A DNA stretch of 64,000 nucleotides. Source: Gordonia amicalis NBRC 100051 = JCM 11271 (GTDB lineage: Bacteria; Actinomycetota; Actinomycetes; Mycobacteriales; Mycobacteriaceae). Of the stretch, positions 62,763-64,000 are shown in pieces. Under the pieces are notes generated by a model that made no database searches, was not told the DNA's origin, and saw nothing but the letters and a program-made list of their open reading frames with translations. The stretch is taken from the NCBI RefSeq assembly GCF_000332995.1, contig NZ_BANS01000001.1, positions 1-64,000 on the forward strand, in the 5' to 3' direction. Made by a program: the position numbers and the translations under genes. Every line of letters starts with the position of its first letter. Position 1 is the first letter of the stretch.

Positions 62763-64000
62763 ATGCGCATCGCCAATCACGTTGTGGACCTGGTGGGCAA
62801 CACCCCTCTGGTCAAGCTGAATTCCGTGACCTCGCCCGGATCCGGGCTGGTCGCGGCCAAGGTGGAGTACCTCAATCCCGGCGGGAGCAGCAAGGACCGC
62901 ATCGCGGTCCGGATGATCGACGCCGCCGAGGCCTCCGGTGAACTCAAGCCCGGCGGCACCATCATCGAGCCGACGTCCGGCAACACCGGAGTCGGTCTCG
63001 CACTCGTCGCGCAGCAGCGCGGATACAAGTGCGTGTTCGTCTGCCCGGACAAGGTCGGCGAGGACAAGCGCAACGTGCTGCGTGCCTACGGTGCCGAGGT
63101 CGTCGTGTGCCCGACCGCCGTGCCGCCGGAGCACCCCGACAGCTACTACAGCGTGTCCGATCGTCTGGTTCGCGAGATCGAGGGCGGGTGGAAGCCCAAC
63201 CAGTACGCCAACCCGGCCGGCCCGCAGAGTCACTACGAGACCACCGGCCCGGAGATCTGGGCCGACACTGACGGGAAGGTCACGCACTTCGTGGCGGGCG
63301 TCGGCACCGGCGGCACCATCACCGGCACCGGGCGCTACCTCAAGGAGGTCTCCAACGGTGCGGTGAAGGTCATCGGCGTCGACCCCGAGGGGTCGGTGTA
63401 CTCCGGCGGCACCGGACGCCCGTACCTCGTCGAAGGCGTCGGTGAGGACTTCTGGCCGGCCGCCTACGACCCGGAGATCCCCGACGAGATCATCGCGGTC
63501 TCCGACGCGGACTCCTTCGACATGACCCGCCGCCTCGCCCGCGAGGAAGGGCTCCTCGTCGGCGGTTCCTGCGGTATGGCCGTCGTCGCGGCCCTCCAGG
63601 TCGCCGAGCGCGAGGGGCCCGACGCCCTCGTCGTCGTACTCCTGCCGGACGGCGGACGCGGCTACATGGCCAAGATCTTCAACGACGAGTGGATGAGCAG
63701 CTACGGCTTCCTCCGCACCCCGCTGGACGCCAACGCCAAGGAGTCGCTGGTCGGCGACGTGCTGCGCGGCAAGACCGGTGCTCTGCCCGACCTCGTCCAC
63801 ACCCACCCGCAGGAGACGTTGCGCGACGCCATCGAGATCCTCCGCGAGTACGGGGTGTCCCAGATGCCCGTCGTCGGCGCCGAACCGCCGGTCATGGCCG
63901 GCGAGGTCGCGGGTGCGGTCACCGAGCGAGACCTGCTCAGCGCCGTCTTCGAGGGACGCGCCAGCCTGGCCGACCCGGTCTCGGCGCACATGGGAGATCC
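62763..64000 (+). CDS. cbs: Cystathionine beta-synthase (truncated by window end)
   Basis: At least 412 residues of a PLP-dependent CBS; the reading frame is open to the window end, and the M. tuberculosis protein has 464. The PLP lysine is Lys44 in GGSSKDRIA. TSGNTG at residues ~79-84, GTGGTITGTG (phosphate cleft) and GGSCGMA are intact. The C-terminal CBS-domain pair begins after YMAKIFNDEW. It condenses serine and homocysteine to cystathionine in reverse transsulfuration, fitting the sulfur theme of the window. ATG 62763 may be leaderless (GACCAT 6 nt upstream). It diverges from the SGNH gene. Confidence 0.95.
   Translation, partial: MRIANHVVDLVGNTPLVKLNSVTSPGSGLVAAKVEYLNPGGSSKDRIAVRMIDAAEASGELKPGGTIIEPTSGNTGVGLALVAQQRGYKCVFVCPDKVGEDKRNVLRAYGAEVVVCPTAVPPEHPDSYYSVSDRLVREIEGGWKPNQYANPAGPQSHYETTGPEIWADTDGKVTHFVAGVGTGGTITGTGRYLKEVSNGAVKVIGVDPEGSVYSGGTGRPYLVEGVGEDFWPAAYDPEIPDEIIAVSDADSFDMTRRLAREEGLLVGGSCGMAVVAALQVAEREGPDALVVVLLPDGGRGYMAKIFNDEWMSSYGFLRTPLDANAKESLVGDVLRGKTGALPDLVHTHPQETLRDAIEILREYGVSQMPVVGAEPPVMAGEVAGAVTERDLLSAVFEGRASLADPVSAHMGD

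Overview
This window comes from a high-GC actinobacterium of the order Mycobacteriales, most likely Gordonia or a close relative. The evidence is the gene order tetR-mfd-mazG-lpqU-eno-ftsB-DUF501-ppx, which matches the Mycobacterium tuberculosis Rv1019-Rv1026 block, and the order thiolase (fadA3)-SGNH hydrolase-cbs, which matches Rv1074c-Rv1077. Two mycolyltransferase-type esterases, a DesA3-type desaturase, two MmpL/RND transporters and several flavin (LLM) monooxygenases fit the same group. Many genes appear to have leaderless transcripts, with a TAnnnT box 6-7 nt before the start codon.

Layout. (1) 1-21 kb is the conserved housekeeping block. It is interrupted by accessory genes: a LigB-type dioxygenase, a frameshifted KefB-like antiporter, a GNAT acetyltransferase, a membrane protein/PCuAC copper chaperone/Dyp peroxidase operon (4-6.4 kb), an efeUOB iron-uptake operon (11.1-14.7 kb, minus strand) and a sulfatase. 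(2) 20.8-25.6 kb holds a DUF1059 mini-protein, a DUF4395 protein, a small acidic protein and a fatty-acid desaturase/ferredoxin-reductase pair with a divergent TetR gene and a clear operator. (3) 25.8-37.3 kb is a sulfur-scavenging region: SsuD-, SfnG- and SfnB-type genes on the plus strand and an LLM monooxygenase-metN-metI-metQ operon on the minus strand. Between them lie a double-TerD protein, an exported serine hydrolase and a YibE/F membrane protein. (4) 37.3-48.7 kb holds a DinB-like protein, a small secreted protein, an F420-type LLM enzyme, a pirin-marR-pirin operon with a perfect 22-bp palindrome, a coiled-coil mini-protein, a monoacylglycerol lipase, exported esterases and an aldehyde dehydrogenase. 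(5) 48.7-60.4 kb holds an ABM monooxygenase, two MmpL/TetR modules in opposite orders, an SDR, a secreted SGNH hydrolase, an unusual tRNA-Leu(UAA), a frameshifted DUF2236 gene, a Bax1-I family membrane protein and another membrane protein. (6) 60.4-64 kb is the thiolase-SGNH-cbs block; cbs runs off the window end.

Four genes carry single-base frame disruptions: the antiporter, metN, a pirin and the DUF2236 gene. This is many for 64 kb and raises the question of base-call errors versus real mutations. No CRISPR array, rRNA, prophage or insertion sequence was seen. The most useful new observations are regulatory: several near-perfect operators beside their likely TetR/MarR genes, a composite intergenic repeat after mfd, a 31-bp inverted repeat between convergent genes, tandem abutting palindromes upstream of the ABM gene, and a candidate ECF-sigma promoter upstream of the Bax1-I gene.
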